Shown one piece after another: positions 5,020-5,893 of a DNA stretch of 5,893 nt. Both the position numbers and the translations under genes were made by a program. The stretch spans positions 1-5,893 of the forward strand of contig JAWLFN010000176.1 in NCBI GenBank assembly GCA_041685555.1, read 5' to 3'. This DNA is from PWQG01 sp041685555. GTDB taxonomy: Bacteria; Pseudomonadota; Gammaproteobacteria; Pseudomonadales; Pseudohongiellaceae. The stretch's first letter is position 1. Each line of letters opens with the position of its first letter. Below the pieces are notes generated by a model, which had not been told where the DNA came from, searched no databases, and worked only from the letters and a program-made list of their open reading frames with translations.

Positions 5020-5893
5020 GGCCGGCGCAGACGTTCACCGGGTACCACCGAAGGCGGTAGCTCATGGAGCGGCCGCAGCAATGCCTGCTGGTGCCGATCC
5101 GCCAATTGCTGTGTGGAGCTGTCGAATGCCACCGTCAGACGCTGTTGCAGGTCAGTGATGGTCCGGGCTTCCAGCGCTGCAATCTGCCGGTGCAGAATGG
5201 CGCTGAACTCATCCCGGTTCATGGCCTCGTCAGCGCTGGTGACCACAAGATCCGAAGCCAGCCAGGTGGTACCGAATACCGCCAGTCCGGCCAGGGGAGC
5301 ACAGACGGCGGCCAGCGGCCCGCAGACCGCCGCGCCCGCCCCGGCCGCCGACAGACCGGCACCCGCGCTGGCCGCCCGGCCACCAGCCCGCACCCCGGCC
5401 TGACGTGCCACCTGACCTCCAGCACCACGCACTGCGGCGCTCAGGGTCAGACGACCGGCGCCGGCGGCGACCACGGTTGCGCCAAGGCCGCTGATGGCCG
5501 GTTGCCAGACCACATCGCGCAGCGCCGTATCGCGCAGACCGGACCAGTCCGCAGTAAGCGCACCGCGGGTGACCGCCGTGTCAGGCAGATGCTGTAGAGT
5601 GTAGGAACGCCCCCGGACGGCAGCGGCATCATGCACCTGTCGACTGGCATGGCGCCCCATGGCGTCGGCCACGCGATCGAGACGTTGCCCATGCAGTGCC
5701 AGCGCCGCCCCCAGATCCCGATCCAGTCGTGCCTCCATACCGGCCTCGACGAACAGAATCCGGTGGATCTTGTCGCGCAGGTAGGCCTCCACATCACCGT
5801 CGCCAGTCAGTTCGCGCGCCAGCTCCAGCAGCAGCGCGTAGTTCGTGCCGATGCGATAGTACCAGTCGGCCACCGCATCGACCTGGCCCCGTG
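5016..5893 (-). CDS. Uncharacterised Ala/Gly-rich, probably membrane-associated protein, 5' end missing
   Basis: The frame is open to the window edge, so the true start probably lies outside. An in-frame GTG at 5873 is possible but has no good Shine-Dalgarno and sits inside what reads as a continuing helix (RGQVDA before VADWYYR). About 291 residues are visible. Numbered from the GTG, they show an aromatic and acidic helical N-terminal part (1-75), a variable stretch (76-120), an Ala/Gly-rich part (about 125-205) with hydrophobic runs at 128-138 and 181-204, and a charged C-terminal helix probably forming a coiled coil (about 213-266; DEAMNRDEF at 215-223). The tail is Pro/Arg-rich. The layout resembles conserved hypothetical proteins of Proteobacteria with a DE-x-x-NR motif after a glycine-rich hydrophobic segment, but I cannot name a family. 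The stop overlaps the next gene's ATG by 4 bases, which argues for a shared complex. Confidence 0.78.
   Translation of the reverse strand, partial: RGQVDAVADWYYRIGTNYALLLELARELTGDGDVEAYLRDKIHRILFVEAGMEARLDRDLGAALALHGQRLDRVADAMGRHASRQVHDAAAVRGRSYTLQHLPDTAVTRGALTADWSGLRDTALRDVVWQPAISGLGATVVAAGAGRLTLSAAVRGAGGQVARQAGVRAGGRAASAGAGLSAAGAGAAVCGPLAAVCAPLAGLAVFGTTWLASDLVVTSADEAMNRDEFSAILHRQIAALEARTITDLQQRLTVAFDSSTQQLADRHQQALLRPLHELPPSVVPGERLRRP

Noticed and set aside
5064..5597. Plus-strand open frame of 177 codons
   Set aside because: It is antisense to the Ala/Gly-rich protein, with low-complexity Gly/Arg/Thr composition and no ribosome binding site or domain.
1..5893. tRNA or rRNA genes, CRISPR arrays, insertion sequences, attachment sites, toxin-antitoxin or defence genes
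   Set aside because: I looked on both strands and saw no cloverleaf-like tRNA pattern, regularly spaced direct repeats, transposase or integrase motifs, or flanking duplications.

Overview
The window looks like an ordinary chromosomal stretch from a Gram-negative proteobacterium. A gammaproteobacterium is most likely. Base composition is GC-rich (roughly 60% by eye) with strong G/C bias at third codon positions. Shine-Dalgarno sites are classical, spacers are short, and the protein families are typical of free-living Gammaproteobacteria. I cannot name a genus. All seven genes lie on the minus strand, so transcription runs from high to low coordinates. Both outermost genes are cut by the window edges. 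I saw no tRNA, rRNA, CRISPR array, insertion sequence or phage gene, and no gene-free stretch longer than about 90 bases.

In transcription order, the first block (5893-4228) is a pair of uncharacterised proteins whose reading frames overlap by 4 bases (ATGA). One is an Ala/Gly-rich protein with hydrophobic segments and a helical, charged C-terminus; its 5' end is missing. The other is a 263-residue protein with about six predicted membrane segments. The 4-base overlap implies translational coupling and suggests a membrane-associated complex of unknown function. A 72-base spacer follows. It holds a GC-rich hairpin just after the stop codon and a second, perfect 7-bp inverted repeat just before the next gene's ribosome binding site.

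The second block (4155-3306) is a VOC/glyoxalase-like protein and a hotdog-fold (4HBT) acyl-CoA thioesterase, 10 bases apart. The thioesterase ribosome binding site overlaps the VOC stop codon, so the two are very likely one operon. The next spacer is the only AT-rich part of the window. It carries the best promoter in the window (TTGTTT, 17 bases, TATACT), straddled by a 7-bp inverted repeat that looks like an operator.

The third block (about 3238-1) is a membrane-anchored GGDEF diguanylate cyclase with intact active and inhibitory sites, a proline iminopeptidase with its complete catalytic triad, and the membrane domain of a Kef-type (CPA2) cation:proton antiporter. The antiporter's C-terminus runs off the window. 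Spacers of 42 and 47 bases without clear terminators allow co-transcription, but the three proteins have no obvious shared pathway and may simply be neighbours.

I found no clearly new defence, mobile or biosynthetic system. The items most worth a second look are the uncharacterised overlapping membrane pair and the structured spacers at 3263-3316 and 4172-4222.
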